From the NCBI GenBank assembly GCA_947627175.1, contig CANQVA010000002.1, forward strand, positions 62,001 through 126,000: a DNA stretch of 64,000 nt, read 5' to 3'. The DNA comes from an uncultured Ruminococcus sp. (GTDB lineage Bacteria > Bacillota > Clostridia > Oscillospirales > Ruminococcaceae). A program made the position numbers and the translations under genes. The notes under the pieces were generated by a model. That model was given only the letters and a program-made list of their open reading frames with translations. It ran no database searches and was not told where the DNA came from. Below, piece by piece: positions 16,788 to 26,361 of the stretch. Numbering within the stretch: position 1 is the stretch's first letter; each line of letters opens with the position of its first letter.

Positions 16788-19334
16788 TTATTTAAGGAAA
16801 AGTTTTCTCATAAGAACAAGGTCGAAAATATCAATAATGCCGTTGCCGTCAAGGTCTGCCTTTTTGCACTGTTCAACGGTAAGCGGAGAAACGGCAAGAA
16901 GATGTTTATTGACAAGTACAATATCATTCACGGCAAGTTTTCCGTCTGAATCAATATCGCCCATAATTTCCTGTTTGCCATCTGACTTTACTGCAATGAC
17001 TGCATAGTTCACACAATAAGCAGATTGTCCGTTACTGCCGAGAGTAACTTTTTCACCTGACTTTATTTCTTTTGAATAAAGTTCAAGTGTGAGTTCATTG
17101 GAGGTCATTAAGGAAAGATTTGTTTTGTTATATCCTGAAAGCCATTCAGGGACGTTTTCAACCCTGCTGTCAAGAGCGATATAAAGAGTAATGTCCTCCC
17201 CTGCTGTAAATTCTGCAATATTTTCATTTGAATTTTTTGCGTCACACGCTGTCATAAGTATTTCGCCGTTTTTCAGATTTTCAGGAAGTCCGGCAATCGT
17301 AAAATCACGGTCGCCGAAAATAAGTGAACCGTTTTCAGCGTTGCCTATTGCCCAACCTGACGGATAGGCAGTATCAGGAATAGTTACATCTTTAAATAAA
17401 TTTCCGCTGATTGATACAGGAGTTTTTCCGAAAACAAAACTATCAGCGTTAAGAAGATAGCCTTCACCGCCCGTAAATCTCAGATATAAATTATGTACAC
17501 CTTCAATTGTGCTTATATTGTATGAGAAATCACCATATTTGCTGAAACCTGAAGTACCTGAAAAATTAACAGTAGAAACAACGTTGTCAGGGCTGTCAAT
17601 GCAAATTTCTATTTTTGACGCATTTCCCGAAATACGCATATTTATACTTTTTGCACCGTCTTCAAAATCTACCTTTTTGAACATAATCCAGTCACCGTTT
17701 TCAATATATCCTATATTCTGACCGCCTGAAACAGTATCTTCAATTTGTACTCCGTTCTGGTCATTGAAACTTTCTGCTTCAATTTTTTCAAACGCAGAAA
17801 TATTATTTTCTGTATAACCGCCTGTTTCGGGGGAAAGTGTAACAACGCCCTCGGGGAAAGATTCAACAGTAAGGTCATTTATATAATATTCAATGTTTGT
17901 GTAACCCTGACCGCAGTAATCGCCGTTAGTGTCTGACGGGTCAGACGGGTCAAGACCTCTTGCAATTTCCCAATTATCGTCCATGCCGTCATTATCCTTG
18001 TCAATTATAGTTTTTTCAGTAACACTTTCGGGGTATGTATATTCAACACCGCATTGAATGTGATACTTGTCAATATTCTGTTTGTTGTCGTCCGTTGCCT
18101 CGTCGTAAGATGCAGTACCCGACATATTTCCCGTACCTGTTCTTGTTTCCTCTGCACATTGTTTGTCAATCGCTGTACGCTTATCGGGAGAAATTCCGTT
18201 TCCGGCAAAATTTATAACATTTTCATATGATGCTTCCGCACTTTCGCAAGTATCAGCAGTAGAAACATTTTCACCATTTATAATAGTCTGAAATGATTTG
18301 TCACTTTTCAGACTGTCTTTTGTAACACCATAAGTATCTGTGATACTCTGTTTTATGGTTATTCCGTTCCAGTTATCGGCAGTAACTTCTCCATATACTG
18401 AATTATCTTGATTCAGCATACGGTTGCCATTGAGGAAAATTCCGAAATTCTGCGGTTTCGTACTGCTATCAACATTTACATAATGTTTTCCACCTGTTGT
18501 ACCGTTGCCCATTTTCAAAGTGTTGTTTACATAGTTCAAATGACCTATAGTGCCGTAAGCTGTCTGATAAGCCCAGTTATATATGACATTGTTAGTGAAG
18601 TCGGCAGTTTCTGTACCTTCAACTTTTCCCCTGAAATTACGTGAAACGTTATGTATAATAAGATTATGGTCAAATGTGCTGTAGCCTTTTCCCATCATAA
18701 GACCGAAACCGTGTAAACCCTTTTTATGACCGCCCCATGAATCAGCAGGGCCTATAATTGAATACTGTACTGTGTAGTATTCGTTGTTGGAATAAAGCCC
18801 CCACTGTTCATCAGTAGTCCAGCCCATTGAGCAATGGTCAATAATTGAGTTTGAACCTTTTTCACCGCCCCATGCGTCATTACCTGAACTTGTAGCCGCA
18901 TATGGTCCGGGGCGTGAACTTATATATCTGCAAATAATATTGTCTCCTGCCATACCCATTTTATAATTTTTCAGGGTTATTCCCGAACCGCCCGGAGCTG
19001 TTTGTCCTGCAATTGTTATATTTCCCTGACAAAGAATATTGCTTTTAAGTTCAATAGTACCGCTGACATCAAAAACAACTATTCGGTTTGACTTGCTGAC
19101 CGCATCACGGAAAGAACCGGCTCCGCTGTCGTTTAGATTAGTAACATGATATACTTCACCGCCACGTCCTCCTGTAGCGTATTTTCCTCCGCCTACAGCA
19201 CCCGGAAATGCTATGACATTTGAAACAGCTTCAGCTTTCATATTATTTTTCTGTATGGGGACTAATCCCATTGAAGAAAAAACAGTGATAAGCCCTGTAA
19301 GAAAAGCTGTAATTTTTTTAATTTTTCCGCTCAT
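16788..19334 (-). CDS. Secreted pectate lyase-type protein with CBM6-like and dockerin modules
   Basis: 848 residues. Signal peptide about 1-35. The catalytic beta-helix (about 40-430) opens with IAFPGAVGGGKYATGGRGGE and shows VTNLNDSGAGSFRDAV and ITIAGQTAPGGSGITLKN, the signatures of the PL1-related pectate lyases common in gut bacteria. The usual RxPxxR site reads SRNFRGK, so the conserved Pro and last Arg are changed. A Ca-type NDGMDDNWE repeat follows, then a CBM6-like module (about 515-640, IEAESFNDQNGVQIED), an unassigned beta domain (645-785) and a type I dockerin (about 790-848) with DIDSDGKLAVNDI and DLDGNGIIDIFDL loops. The dockerin implies attachment to a cellulosome cohesin. AGGAGG is 7 bases before the ATG. 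Confidence 0.9.
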   Translation of the reverse strand: MSGKIKKITAFLTGLITVFSSMGLVPIQKNNMKAEAVSNVIAFPGAVGGGKYATGGRGGEVYHVTNLNDSGAGSFRDAVSKSNRIVVFDVSGTIELKSNILCQGNITIAGQTAPGGSGITLKNYKMGMAGDNIICRYISSRPGPYAATSSGNDAWGGEKGSNSIIDHCSMGWTTDEQWGLYSNNEYYTVQYSIIGPADSWGGHKKGLHGFGLMMGKGYSTFDHNLIIHNVSRNFRGKVEGTETADFTNNVIYNWAYQTAYGTIGHLNYVNNTLKMGNGTTGGKHYVNVDSSTKPQNFGIFLNGNRMLNQDNSVYGEVTADNWNGITIKQSITDTYGVTKDSLKSDKSFQTIINGENVSTADTCESAEASYENVINFAGNGISPDKRTAIDKQCAEETRTGTGNMSGTASYDEATDDNKQNIDKYHIQCGVEYTYPESVTEKTIIDKDNDGMDDNWEIARGLDPSDPSDTNGDYCGQGYTNIEYYINDLTVESFPEGVVTLSPETGGYTENNISAFEKIEAESFNDQNGVQIEDTVSGGQNIGYIENGDWIMFKKVDFEDGAKSINMRISGNASKIEICIDSPDNVVSTVNFSGTSGFSKYGDFSYNISTIEGVHNLYLRFTGGEGYLLNADSFVFGKTPVSISGNLFKDVTIPDTAYPSGWAIGNAENGSLIFGDRDFTIAGLPENLKNGEILMTACDAKNSNENIAEFTAGEDITLYIALDSRVENVPEWLSGYNKTNLSLMTSNELTLELYSKEIKSGEKVTLGSNGQSAYCVNYAVIAVKSDGKQEIMGDIDSDGKLAVNDIVLVNKHLLAVSPLTVEQCKKADLDGNGIIDIFDLVLMRKLFLK

Positions 19335-19366
19335 AAAAATTACCTCCTGATAATTAAGTTGATAAT

Positions 19367-19395
19367 ATTATACAATATTCTCAAATTTTTTTCAA
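19367..19395 (-). promoter_or_regulatory. Promoter of the dockerin pectate lyase gene
   Basis: Minus strand TTGAAA, 17 bases, TATAAT, 33 bases before the start codon. The 270-base gap between this gene and the next also holds the plus-strand promoter at 19546; nothing else is evident in its AT-rich middle. Confidence 0.7.
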
Positions 19396-19545
19396 GTGTC
19401 AGAAGAAAAATTATAAATTATTTTTTTGCCGTCCAATAATAGTAATATAATGAATGTTTATGTTTTAATTTTATAACGGAAATTTCTTTTTTTTATGCAA
19501 TGTGCCGAAATATTGGCTTTTGTGACATATTTTGAAATATTCAAC

Positions 19546-19574
19546 TTGACAATGTGATATTTTCGTGATAGAAT
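19546..19574 (+). promoter_or_regulatory. Promoter of the zinc-ribbon protein gene
   Basis: Consensus TTGACA, 17 bases, TAGAAT with TGA before the -10. Confidence 0.72.
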
Positions 19575-19607
19575 GTTGAAAGAATAATTTTATATGGAGG
19601 TTAGTTT

Positions 19608-20261
19608 ATGGCATTTTGTCCTAACTGCGGAAGAGTAATTCCTGACGGCATGGTTTGTGACTGTCAGGCACAGGCAGATAATAATCCGCCTGCACCAAAC
19701 AAAAATAACATCAAGAAACAACTGGTAGTTGGAATAACTACGGTCGCTGTCATTGTTATTCTTTGCCTTATCATCTCATCATTAGGCGGAGGATACAAAG
19801 AACCTATAAATGACTTAGTAAAAGGAATTAACAAAAATGACTATGAAAGAATCATTGAAGCTGTAGTTCCGAAAGAGTATTTAAAGGAACTGAAAGAAGA
19901 AATTAAGGACGAAGACGAAAACTGGAAAGATTTTATAGATGATTTAAATGATGAGCTTGAAGATTCAAAAGAATATTTGGAAGATGAATATGGAAAGAAT
20001 GTAAAAGTATCTGTAAAATTTCTTGATAAGAAAAATGTAAAAGAATCAGACTTTGAAGACCTTGAAGATATGTACGATGATAATTTTGATGCAGAAATAA
20101 AGAAGGCTTACAAGGTTAAAGTTGAAATGAAAATCAAAGGCAAAGAAGACGAAGACACTGAAAAAGGCTGGCTTTATGTCGTAAAGGTAAAGGGAGACGG
20201 CTGGAAAGTTTCAACATTTGATGACGAAAGCGGTCTTACATCTTTTGCTGATTTCTTCTAA
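19608..20261 (+). CDS. Zinc-ribbon single-pass membrane protein
   Basis: 217 residues. The first 20 hold a cytoplasmic zinc ribbon (FCPNCGRVIPDGMVCDCQ, C-x2-C and C-x-C). A Pro/Asn linker leads to one membrane segment at about 38-60. The rest is a highly charged Lys/Asp/Glu extracellular region of about 150 residues that resembles the DUF4878/NTF2-like stalk domains found in similar proteins (NDLVKGINKNDYERIIEAVV looks like an NTF2-type helix). Many Firmicutes carry such zinc_ribbon-TM-domain proteins of unknown role. Own promoter upstream and terminator downstream. Confidence 0.75.
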   Translation: MAFCPNCGRVIPDGMVCDCQAQADNNPPAPNKNNIKKQLVVGITTVAVIVILCLIISSLGGGYKEPINDLVKGINKNDYERIIEAVVPKEYLKELKEEIKDEDENWKDFIDDLNDELEDSKEYLEDEYGKNVKVSVKFLDKKNVKESDFEDLEDMYDDNFDAEIKKAYKVKVEMKIKGKEDEDTEKGWLYVVKVKGDGWKVSTFDDESGLTSFADFF

Positions 20262-20269
20262 AAATATAA

Positions 20270-20299
20270 ATGCTGTCCGAAAAAGACAGCATTTTTTTA
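20270..20299. terminator. Terminator between zinc-ribbon gene and fur
   Basis: ATGCTGTC and GACAGCAT arms with a 7-base loop and a run of T. It also lies at the end of the convergent fur gene, so it can act in both directions. Confidence 0.85.
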
Positions 20300-20716
20300 T
20301 TTATACTTTTTTGAACATTCCGAACATTTACCGTAAAAAACAGTCTGCGAAGGGTCAACCTGAAAACCGTGTTGTTCAAGAATATGTCGGTTTATATCAA
20401 GCAGACGTTCACAGTTAAGGTGAATAAGCTGTCCGCACACTGTACACTTCAGGTGAAAATGTTCGTGGCATTCCTTGCGGTTGTCTATATATTGATAGCA
20501 CGCACCTGTTTTTCCGTCAAAATTATATCTTCTCACAGTTCCGTTTTCAACAAGTTTGTCAAGTTGGCGGTATATTGTCGCAGTTCCTACGGGAGTACCC
20601 TCCGCCGAAAGAAATGCACTTATTTCCTGAACGTTTGTATGTTTATCTTTATTCTTTACAAGATAATCAAGAAGTTTTTCCTTTTGTCTTGTCTTATATC
20701 CTGAATCCTGTTTCAT
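20297..20716 (-). CDS. fur: Fur-family metal-responsive repressor
   Basis: 139 residues from the ATG at 20716, which follows GGAGGG by 4-5 bases. The N-terminal winged helix has TNVQEISAFLSAEGTPVGTATIYRQLDKLVENG, the standard Fur DNA-binding region. The metal and dimer domain has KECHEHFHLKCTVCGQLIHL, containing the HxHFH ligands and the first CxxC of the structural zinc site, and FYGKCSECSKK as the second CxxC. Fur, Zur and PerR share this layout; which metal is sensed cannot be decided by eye, so the symbol is at family level. A Fur-type box lies in its own leader, pointing to autoregulation. Confidence 0.9.
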   Translation of the reverse strand: MKQDSGYKTRQKEKLLDYLVKNKDKHTNVQEISAFLSAEGTPVGTATIYRQLDKLVENGTVRRYNFDGKTGACYQYIDNRKECHEHFHLKCTVCGQLIHLNCERLLDINRHILEQHGFQVDPSQTVFYGKCSECSKKYK

Positions 20717-20730
20717 ATATCCCTCCGAAA

Positions 20731-20745
20731 TGAGAATGATTTTCA
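20731..20745. promoter_or_regulatory. Fur box (7-1-7 inverted repeat) upstream of fur
   Basis: TGAGAAT-G-ATTTTCA, a 15-base 7-1-7 repeat with 6 of 7 pairs, 13 of 15 bases matching the Bacillus Fur consensus TGATAATNATTATCA. It sits just upstream of the fur ribosome site, so binding would block its transcription. Confidence 0.7.
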
Positions 20746-20862
20746 ATTTCAAATTTTATCACTTTATTATGATTTTGTCAATAGTATATTCATTTTTATT
20801 TAATATTTTACTTTATTGTATGGCAATATGCACAAATTATTTTGACCTGTTATTATAAACCA

Positions 20863-20891
20863 TTGACATTCGACTTTGTATTATGTATAAT
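20863..20891 (+). promoter_or_regulatory. Consensus SigA promoter of the SH3-domain gene
   Basis: Perfect TTGACA and TATAAT with a 17-base spacer. Confidence 0.85.
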
Positions 20892-20915
20892 AATATAAGT
20901 GAAAAGAATTTAATA

Positions 20916-20937
20916 CGGAATGTGAAAATCATTCCGG
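20916..20937 (+). promoter_or_regulatory. Leader hairpin containing a Fur-box-like core
   Basis: CGGAATG and CATTCCG arms enclose TGAAAAT; directly after it come the ribosome site AAAAGGAG and the ATG at 20952. The string TGAAAATCATTC is identical over 12 bases to the Fur box of the divergent fur gene read on its minus strand. It could be a second operator half, an RNA hairpin near the ribosome site, or both. Confidence 0.45.
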
Positions 20938-20951
20938 AAAAGGAGTACAAA

Positions 20952-21725
<774 letters not shown>

Positions 21726-21780
21726 TTTAATATTGTCAGGGAATGATGTTCTCCCTTGTTTTTGAAAACTAAACCGCTGT

Positions 21781-21828
21781 AAAAAGCTGATGACTTCTGC
21801 AATTACGCAGTAGTTGTCAGCTTTTTTT
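21781..21828 (+). terminator. Long hairpin terminator before the antiporter gene
   Basis: AAAAAGCTGA pairs with TCAGCTTTTT, and an inner CTGC/GCAG stem extends it; a T run follows. A smaller AGGGA/TCCCT hairpin with GTTTTTG lies at 21738-21765 and may end the SH3 transcript first. Confidence 0.75.
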
Positions 21829-21859
21829 ATATTAAATTTAAATTAAAGGAGTGTTTTTT

Positions 21860-23050
21860 ATGCTTATTTCACTTGCTGTTATTTTTATTGTCGGATTTTT
21901 CATGTCAGATATTTTCAAGGCTCTGAAACTGCCCGGCATAATAGGTATGCTTTTAACAGGCATTGTAACGGGTTCTTTCGTGCTTGACCTGCTTGACCCG
22001 TCAATACTCGGCATATCGTCTGAATTGCGTCAGATTACACTTATTATCATCTTAATAAAGGCAGGGCTTTCCCTTAATCTCTCCGACCTTAAAAAAGTAG
22101 GCAGACCTGCAATAATGATGTCATTCGTTCCGGCGTGCTTTGAAATTATCGGATATATAATATTCGCTCCCCTACTCTTTGGACTTACAAGAACAGAATC
22201 CGCTTTAATGGGTGCGGTATTAAGTGCTGTTTCGCCTGCTGTAGTAGTTCCGAGAATGGTCAGTCTTATTGAAGAAAAAGTCGGAACGAAAAAAAGCATT
22301 CCGCAGATGATACTTGCAGGTGCGTCATGCGACGATATTTTTGTAATTGTACTTTTTTCAACTTTCGTCACTATGGCACAGGGCGGAACGGTCAATATAT
22401 CAGATTTTCTTGATATACCCGTTTCAATTATTACAGGTGTTATTTCAGGAATAATTGCGGGAATTATTTTAAGTATTATTTTTAAGATAAAAAAGGATTC
22501 AGTTGTAAGAACTGTAATTATGCTGTCTGTTGCGTTTATTCTTATGATGGCAGAAAATTACCTGAAAAATATAGCCGTTTCAGGACTGCTTGCTGTCGTT
22601 GCAATGGCGTGTACGGTAAAAATAAAGGGATATTCGGGCGAACTTTCCGGAAAGTTCGGTAAACTCTGGATACCTGCCGAAATTATGCTGTTCGTTCTTG
22701 TCGGTGCGGCAGTCGATATACGTTACACAATGACAGCAGGAATAAATGCAGTTGCAATAATTTTTATTTCACTTGTATTCCGTACAGTGGGCGTTCTTAT
22801 TTGTACTGTCAGAACTGAATTAAATATAAAAGAACGTCTTTTCTGCGTAATAGCATATATTCCAAAAGCAACCGTTCAGGCGGCTATGGGTTCAGTACCG
22901 CTTTCGCTGGGACTTCCTTGCGGAAAAACAATACTTTCAGTTGCAGTTCTTGCAATAATTATAACTGCTCCGCTCGGAGCTGTCGGAATTGACATGACAA
23001 AAGGACGTTTTCTTGAAAAAGAATCGTCAGAAATAAAAAAGGAGTTTTAA
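21860..23050 (+). CDS. Cation:proton antiporter (Na+/H+ exchanger family)
   Basis: 396 residues from the ATG at 21860 with AAAGGAG eight bases upstream (the track GTG lies in the ribosome site). Eleven or twelve hydrophobic segments. LPGIIGMLLTGIVTG, then LGISSELRQITLIIILIKAGLSLNL, and the ion-binding region VLSAVSPAVVVPRM and ILAGASCDDIFVIVLF (the conserved DD pair of the CPA family) are visible. It should exchange Na+ or K+ for protons and help with pH or salt balance. There is no C-terminal TrkA/RCK domain. A small C39-like gene starts two bases after its stop. Confidence 0.88.
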   Translation: MLISLAVIFIVGFFMSDIFKALKLPGIIGMLLTGIVTGSFVLDLLDPSILGISSELRQITLIIILIKAGLSLNLSDLKKVGRPAIMMSFVPACFEIIGYIIFAPLLFGLTRTESALMGAVLSAVSPAVVVPRMVSLIEEKVGTKKSIPQMILAGASCDDIFVIVLFSTFVTMAQGGTVNISDFLDIPVSIITGVISGIIAGIILSIIFKIKKDSVVRTVIMLSVAFILMMAENYLKNIAVSGLLAVVAMACTVKIKGYSGELSGKFGKLWIPAEIMLFVLVGAAVDIRYTMTAGINAVAIIFISLVFRTVGVLICTVRTELNIKERLFCVIAYIPKATVQAAMGSVPLSLGLPCGKTILSVAVLAIIITAPLGAVGIDMTKGRFLEKESSEIKKEF

Positions 23051-23051
23051 T

Positions 23052-23411
23052 ATGAAAATAAAATACATACATGAACCTACAGATTTACAGTGCGGTCAGG
23101 CAGTGCTTGCGATGGTGCTTGAAAAAAGCGTAGATGAAATTATTGAATATCTCGGAAACGACAGAGAAACTACCCTGAAAGAAATGAAAAATACATTAAG
23201 ACATTTCGGTGTAAAAATATCAGACGAAAAGTGTCAGGTTCATGACAAAAAAGACTTGCCCGAAATGTGTCTGTTAAGCCTTGAAACGCCAAGGTGTTGG
23301 CACTGGTCACTTTTTTATAATGGTGTATTCTATGACCCCGAACATAATATATTAAATGATTTTCCCGAATCAAACCGCCGTTATTACTGGAAGATTTCGC
23401 TTAATGAATAA
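23052..23411 (+). CDS. Small C39-like cysteine peptidase-type protein
   Basis: 119 residues, cytoplasmic, no signal peptide. It keeps the papain-like C39 layout in minimal form: LQCGQAVLAMVL near residue 18 (catalytic Cys preceded by the oxyanion-hole Gln) and CWHWSLFYNGVFYDPEH near residue 83 (catalytic His, then Asp in a DP turn). The size is that of a bare C39 domain, without the ABC transporter normally fused in bacteriocin exporters. It begins two bases after the antiporter stop and shares its transcript. Ligand or substrate unknown; the catalytic triad looks intact so peptidase or amidase activity is plausible. Confidence 0.7.
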   Translation: MKIKYIHEPTDLQCGQAVLAMVLEKSVDEIIEYLGNDRETTLKEMKNTLRHFGVKISDEKCQVHDKKDLPEMCLLSLETPRCWHWSLFYNGVFYDPEHNILNDFPESNRRYYWKISLNE

Positions 23412-23421
23412 TTAAAAAAAT

Positions 23422-23454
23422 TTCCGTATCTTTATAGCGATACGGAATTTTTTT
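23422..23454. terminator. Bidirectional terminator
   Basis: TTCCGTATC and GATACGGAA arms with an 8-base loop and T runs on both strands, between the C39-like gene and the convergent gene. Confidence 0.85.
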
Positions 23455-24787
23455 ACTGTGTGTCATCGTCCCAGTAAGAAGTTACTATGTCATAATAACA
23501 GCTTTTGTTACCATAATTTACAATGTGGTCAATGAAAAGCTGTTCTGTCTGTTCATCTTTAAATTCGGTCAGAATTTCCCATACTTCGGGAAAATATCTA
23601 TTATCATTTTTTTTAACGATTTTTACAGCGGTACGGTAAGCCATATCTCTGTCAGTCAGCATAAGATACTTAATAGCACATTTCAGCCTGATATGATTTT
23701 CATAATTCAGGGCGTTTCCGTATGTAATAACTTCATCTGTATTTGTGTCGTTTATCCATGTGTCAATAATTTCGTCTGTAAACTCCATATTTTCAATACC
23801 AACGCTGTAAAATTCCATAAGTGTTTTTATATCAAAATAATATTTTTTGGCATTGCTTTCAGCTTTTGGGAATTTTCTACCGGTAAGACTGTATTTTTTA
23901 ACATCTATATTTTCGTCAGTCTTTTTATTATAATTCGGGAAATATTCTCCGTAAAGACCATTAACAGGTATTCTTATACTGCTGAAGTTAATACTGTTGA
24001 TTTCTGTATTATTATTGTAAGGCGTTTTTGTACCATTTTTAAAAGTACAACCGGTAACATTTTTAAAAGTACAACCATCTGCTTTTATTATAGTAAGACA
24101 ATTTATTTTTTGTCCGAGGAGTGTCGCCGCTGTTGCCTTGTGATGACCGTCAAGCAATGCACTTACAAATCCGTATTCATGATAAACCAACGCCCTTAGC
24201 GAATTGGGGTTATTTTTCAGTATTTCAACATATTCGTCAATGCGTTTCTGATTACATAATTCTGCGGATTGTGTCGGATAGAGATATTGCGGGAAACTAT
24301 CTGTACAACCGTAAAAAAACTCATGATAATAAGAACAGCATAAAGCAGGATTTTCAGTTAAATCATTCGGTACAGACCAGAAAAAATTATTATTTCCGTC
24401 AGTAGGAAAATGCGGAATATCTGCAAGCAGATAATAACCATCATCAAGAAGTGCAAGAAGCGGTTTAAGCATTTCGGCAGATGTTTTTATATCAGTGTAA
24501 TTACTGTTAAGACATTCACGGACGGCTTTAAGTTCAGGACAGTCTATATTCTCTATGCCGTAACCTGTCGCAAGCATTCCGCTACAAGTCGGACAAATTG
24601 CCTCATATGACTGCAATATGGGTTTGTTGTTCAGAAATAAATGACTGTAATAACAATAATTTTCATCTTCTTTATTTGTTTTATGCGTTATAGTTCCTAT
24701 ACCGTTCCATACTCTGAACATAACGGCGGAATTACACCACGTATATTCTGAAACATCTATTTCCTTTAAAATATTTACTGATGGCAT
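23453..24787 (-). CDS. Unknown protein with ParB/sulfiredoxin-like DGHHKATAA motif
   Basis: 444 residues from the ATG at 24787, with AGGGGTG upstream. The track start at 24895 runs through the tRNA-Thr gene and gives the well-known false N-terminus VQVRSSALL, so it is rejected. Around residue 215 is VYHEYGFVSALLDGHHKATAATLLGQ, close to the ParB/Srx fold motif that binds nucleotides. An N-terminal cysteine pair (ICPTCSGM) is present. Residues 240-256 carry a tandem duplication of GCTFKN from a 24-base DNA repeat. The C-terminal 130 residues look helical (HEAT-like). No signal peptide. The family is not one I can name; it may be a nucleotide-binding regulator. Confidence 0.65.
   Translation of the reverse strand: MPSVNILKEIDVSEYTWCNSAVMFRVWNGIGTITHKTNKEDENYCYYSHLFLNNKPILQSYEAICPTCSGMLATGYGIENIDCPELKAVRECLNSNYTDIKTSAEMLKPLLALLDDGYYLLADIPHFPTDGNNNFFWSVPNDLTENPALCCSYYHEFFYGCTDSFPQYLYPTQSAELCNQKRIDEYVEILKNNPNSLRALVYHEYGFVSALLDGHHKATAATLLGQKINCLTIIKADGCTFKNVTGCTFKNGTKTPYNNNTEINSINFSSIRIPVNGLYGEYFPNYNKKTDENIDVKKYSLTGRKFPKAESNAKKYYFDIKTLMEFYSVGIENMEFTDEIIDTWINDTNTDEVITYGNALNYENHIRLKCAIKYLMLTDRDMAYRTAVKIVKKNDNRYFPEVWEILTEFKDEQTEQLFIDHIVNYGNKSCYYDIVTSYWDDDTQ
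24034..24076. repeat. Short tandem duplication inside the ParB-like-motif gene
   Basis: Two identical copies of CATTTTTAAAAGTACAACC at a 24-base period, in frame, giving the repeated GCTFKN peptide. Confidence 0.8.
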
Positions 24788-24853
24788 TTTTAACACCCCT
24801 TTTGATTCAGAAAAAAACAGGTACTTTCCGAAAAGAAAATGCCTGTTTAACAG

Positions 24854-24926
24854 AGCTGATGATCGGACTTGAACCGACGACCTACGCCTTACCAAGGCGT
24901 TGCGCTACCGACTGTGCCACATCAGC
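24854..24926 (-). tRNA. tRNA-Thr (anticodon GGT)
   Basis: The minus strand folds as a full cloverleaf: acceptor GCTGATG/CATCAGC, D-arm with AGTCGGTAGCGCA, anticodon stem ACGCC/GGCGT around TTGGTAA giving anticodon GGT, and T-arm with GGTTCAAGTCC. The discriminator is U and CCA is not encoded. Transcribed away from tyrS. Confidence 0.95.
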
Positions 24927-24939
24927 ACCCAATATTAAC

Positions 24940-24968
24940 ATTATATCTCAAAGATAAATAAATGTCAA
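24940..24968 (-). promoter_or_regulatory. Promoter of tRNA-Thr
   Basis: Minus strand TTGACA, 17 bases, TATAAT, 14 bases before the tRNA 5' end. Confidence 0.8.
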
Positions 24969-25006
24969 TAGTCTTAAAATATTTTTTTAAATTAACAAAT
25001 ACTGCC

Positions 25007-25035
25007 TTGACATTTCTGTGCAGATATGTTATTAT
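25007..25035 (+). promoter_or_regulatory. Promoter of tyrS
   Basis: TTGACA, 17 bases, TATTAT, divergent from the tRNA-Thr promoter. No T-box is visible in the 35 bases between it and the start. Confidence 0.75.
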
Positions 25036-25070
25036 TGTTTTAGTTTATTTTGAGAAAAGGAGATTTTTTA

Positions 25071-26285
25071 ATGACTACTTTTGAAGAACTTAAAAGACGT
25101 GGACTTCTTGCCCAGCTTACAGACGAAAAAGAAATTGAAGAACTCATAAATAAAGGAGAAGCTACTTTCTATATAGGTTTTGACCCTACTGCCGACAGTC
25201 TGCACGTCGGACATTTTATGGCTCTTTGCCTTATGAAAAGACTTCAGATGGCAGGAAATAAGCCTATTGTACTTCTCGGCGGAGGTACAGGCATGATTGG
25301 CGACCCCTCCGGAAAGACTGATATGCGAAAAATGCTTACTCCCGAAACAATTCAGCACAATATCGAATGTTTCAAAAAGCAGATGAGCCGTTTTATTGAT
25401 TTTTCCGACGGAAAGGCTATTGCAGTAAATAATGCTGACTGGCTTATGAATCTTAATTATATTGAATTGCTCCGTGAAGTAGGTGCTTGTTTCAGTGTAA
25501 ACAGAATGCTTACTGCTGAATGCTATAAGCAGAGAATGGAAAGAGGACTTTCTTTCCTTGAATTTAACTACATGATTATGCAGAGTTATGACTTCTATAA
25601 ACTTTTTCAGGAATATGGCTGTAATATGCAGTTTGGCGGTGATGACCAGTGGAGCAATATGCTCGGCGGTACTGAACTTATAAGACGTAAACTCGGAAAA
25701 GATGCTTATGCTATGACTATTACTCTTTTACTTAACAGTGAGGGAAAGAAAATGGGCAAAACTGAAAAGGGTGCTGTATGGCTTGATCGTGAAAAAACTT
25801 CTCCCTATGAGTTTTTCCAGTATTGGAGAAACGTTGCTGATGCTGATGTTATAAAATGCCTTAAAATGCTTACATTCGTACCTATTGAAGAAATAGAGGA
25901 AATGGAAAAAACCCTTGAGGGAGCAGGTTTCAACAAGGCAAAAGAACTCCTTGCATATGAACTTACAAAACTTGTTCACGGTGAGGAAGAAGCCGAAAAA
26001 GCTATAGAGGCATCAAAGGCACTTTTCGGCGGTAATGGTTCAAATGAAAATATGCCTGTTGCTGAAATTTCTTCTGCTGACCTCACTGACGGAATAATGG
26101 GTCTGCTTAATCTCATAGTAAAATCAGATCTTGCACCGTCTGTTTCAGAGGCGAGAAGGCTTGTACAACAAGGCGGTATAACAGTAAATGACGAAAAAAT
26201 CACTGACCCGAAAACACAATTGAACCCCGACAGCGTTATTATCCGTAAAGGCAAAAAGGCTTTCAAGAAAATTGTAATAGTATAA
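25071..26285 (+). CDS. tyrS: Tyrosyl-tRNA synthetase
   Basis: 404 residues from the ATG at 25071 (AAAAGGAG upstream). Class I HIGH-type motif [12 protein letters not shown] near residue 40, the KMSKS loop as [11 protein letters not shown] near residue 225, tyrosine-site residues in [13 protein letters not shown] and GGDDQWSNM, and a C-terminal S4 domain ([19 protein letters not shown]) that binds tRNA-Tyr. The length and HVGH form match the TyrZ-like bacterial group. It charges tRNA-Tyr in the cytosol. Its own promoter and terminator make it a single-gene unit. Confidence 0.96.
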   Translation: MTTFEELKRRGLLAQLTDEKEIEELINKGEATFYIGFDPTADSLHVGHFMALCLMKRLQMAGNKPIVLLGGGTGMIGDPSGKTDMRKMLTPETIQHNIECFKKQMSRFIDFSDGKAIAVNNADWLMNLNYIELLREVGACFSVNRMLTAECYKQRMERGLSFLEFNYMIMQSYDFYKLFQEYGCNMQFGGDDQWSNMLGGTELIRRKLGKDAYAMTITLLLNSEGKKMGKTEKGAVWLDREKTSPYEFFQYWRNVADADVIKCLKMLTFVPIEEIEEMEKTLEGAGFNKAKELLAYELTKLVHGEEEAEKAIEASKALFGGNGSNENMPVAEISSADLTDGIMGLLNLIVKSDLAPSVSEARRLVQQGGITVNDEKITDPKTQLNPDSVIIRKGKKAFKKIVIV

Positions 26286-26290
26286 CAAAA

Positions 26291-26324
26291 AAGGCTTTCT
26301 GTATGTCGCAGAAAGCCTTATTCT
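26291..26324 (+). terminator. Terminator of tyrS
   Basis: AAGGCTTTCTG and CAGAAAGCCTT form an 11-base-pair stem with a 7-base loop, followed by ATTCT. Confidence 0.8.
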
Positions 26325-26361
26325 ATAATGTCATAATATCTGATATGCGTCTGTAATTATT

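Noticed and set aside
24788-24895. N-terminal extension MVRRRSSVQVRSSALL of the ParB-like-motif protein
   Set aside because: It is the translated tRNA-Thr gene; the real start is the ATG at 24787.
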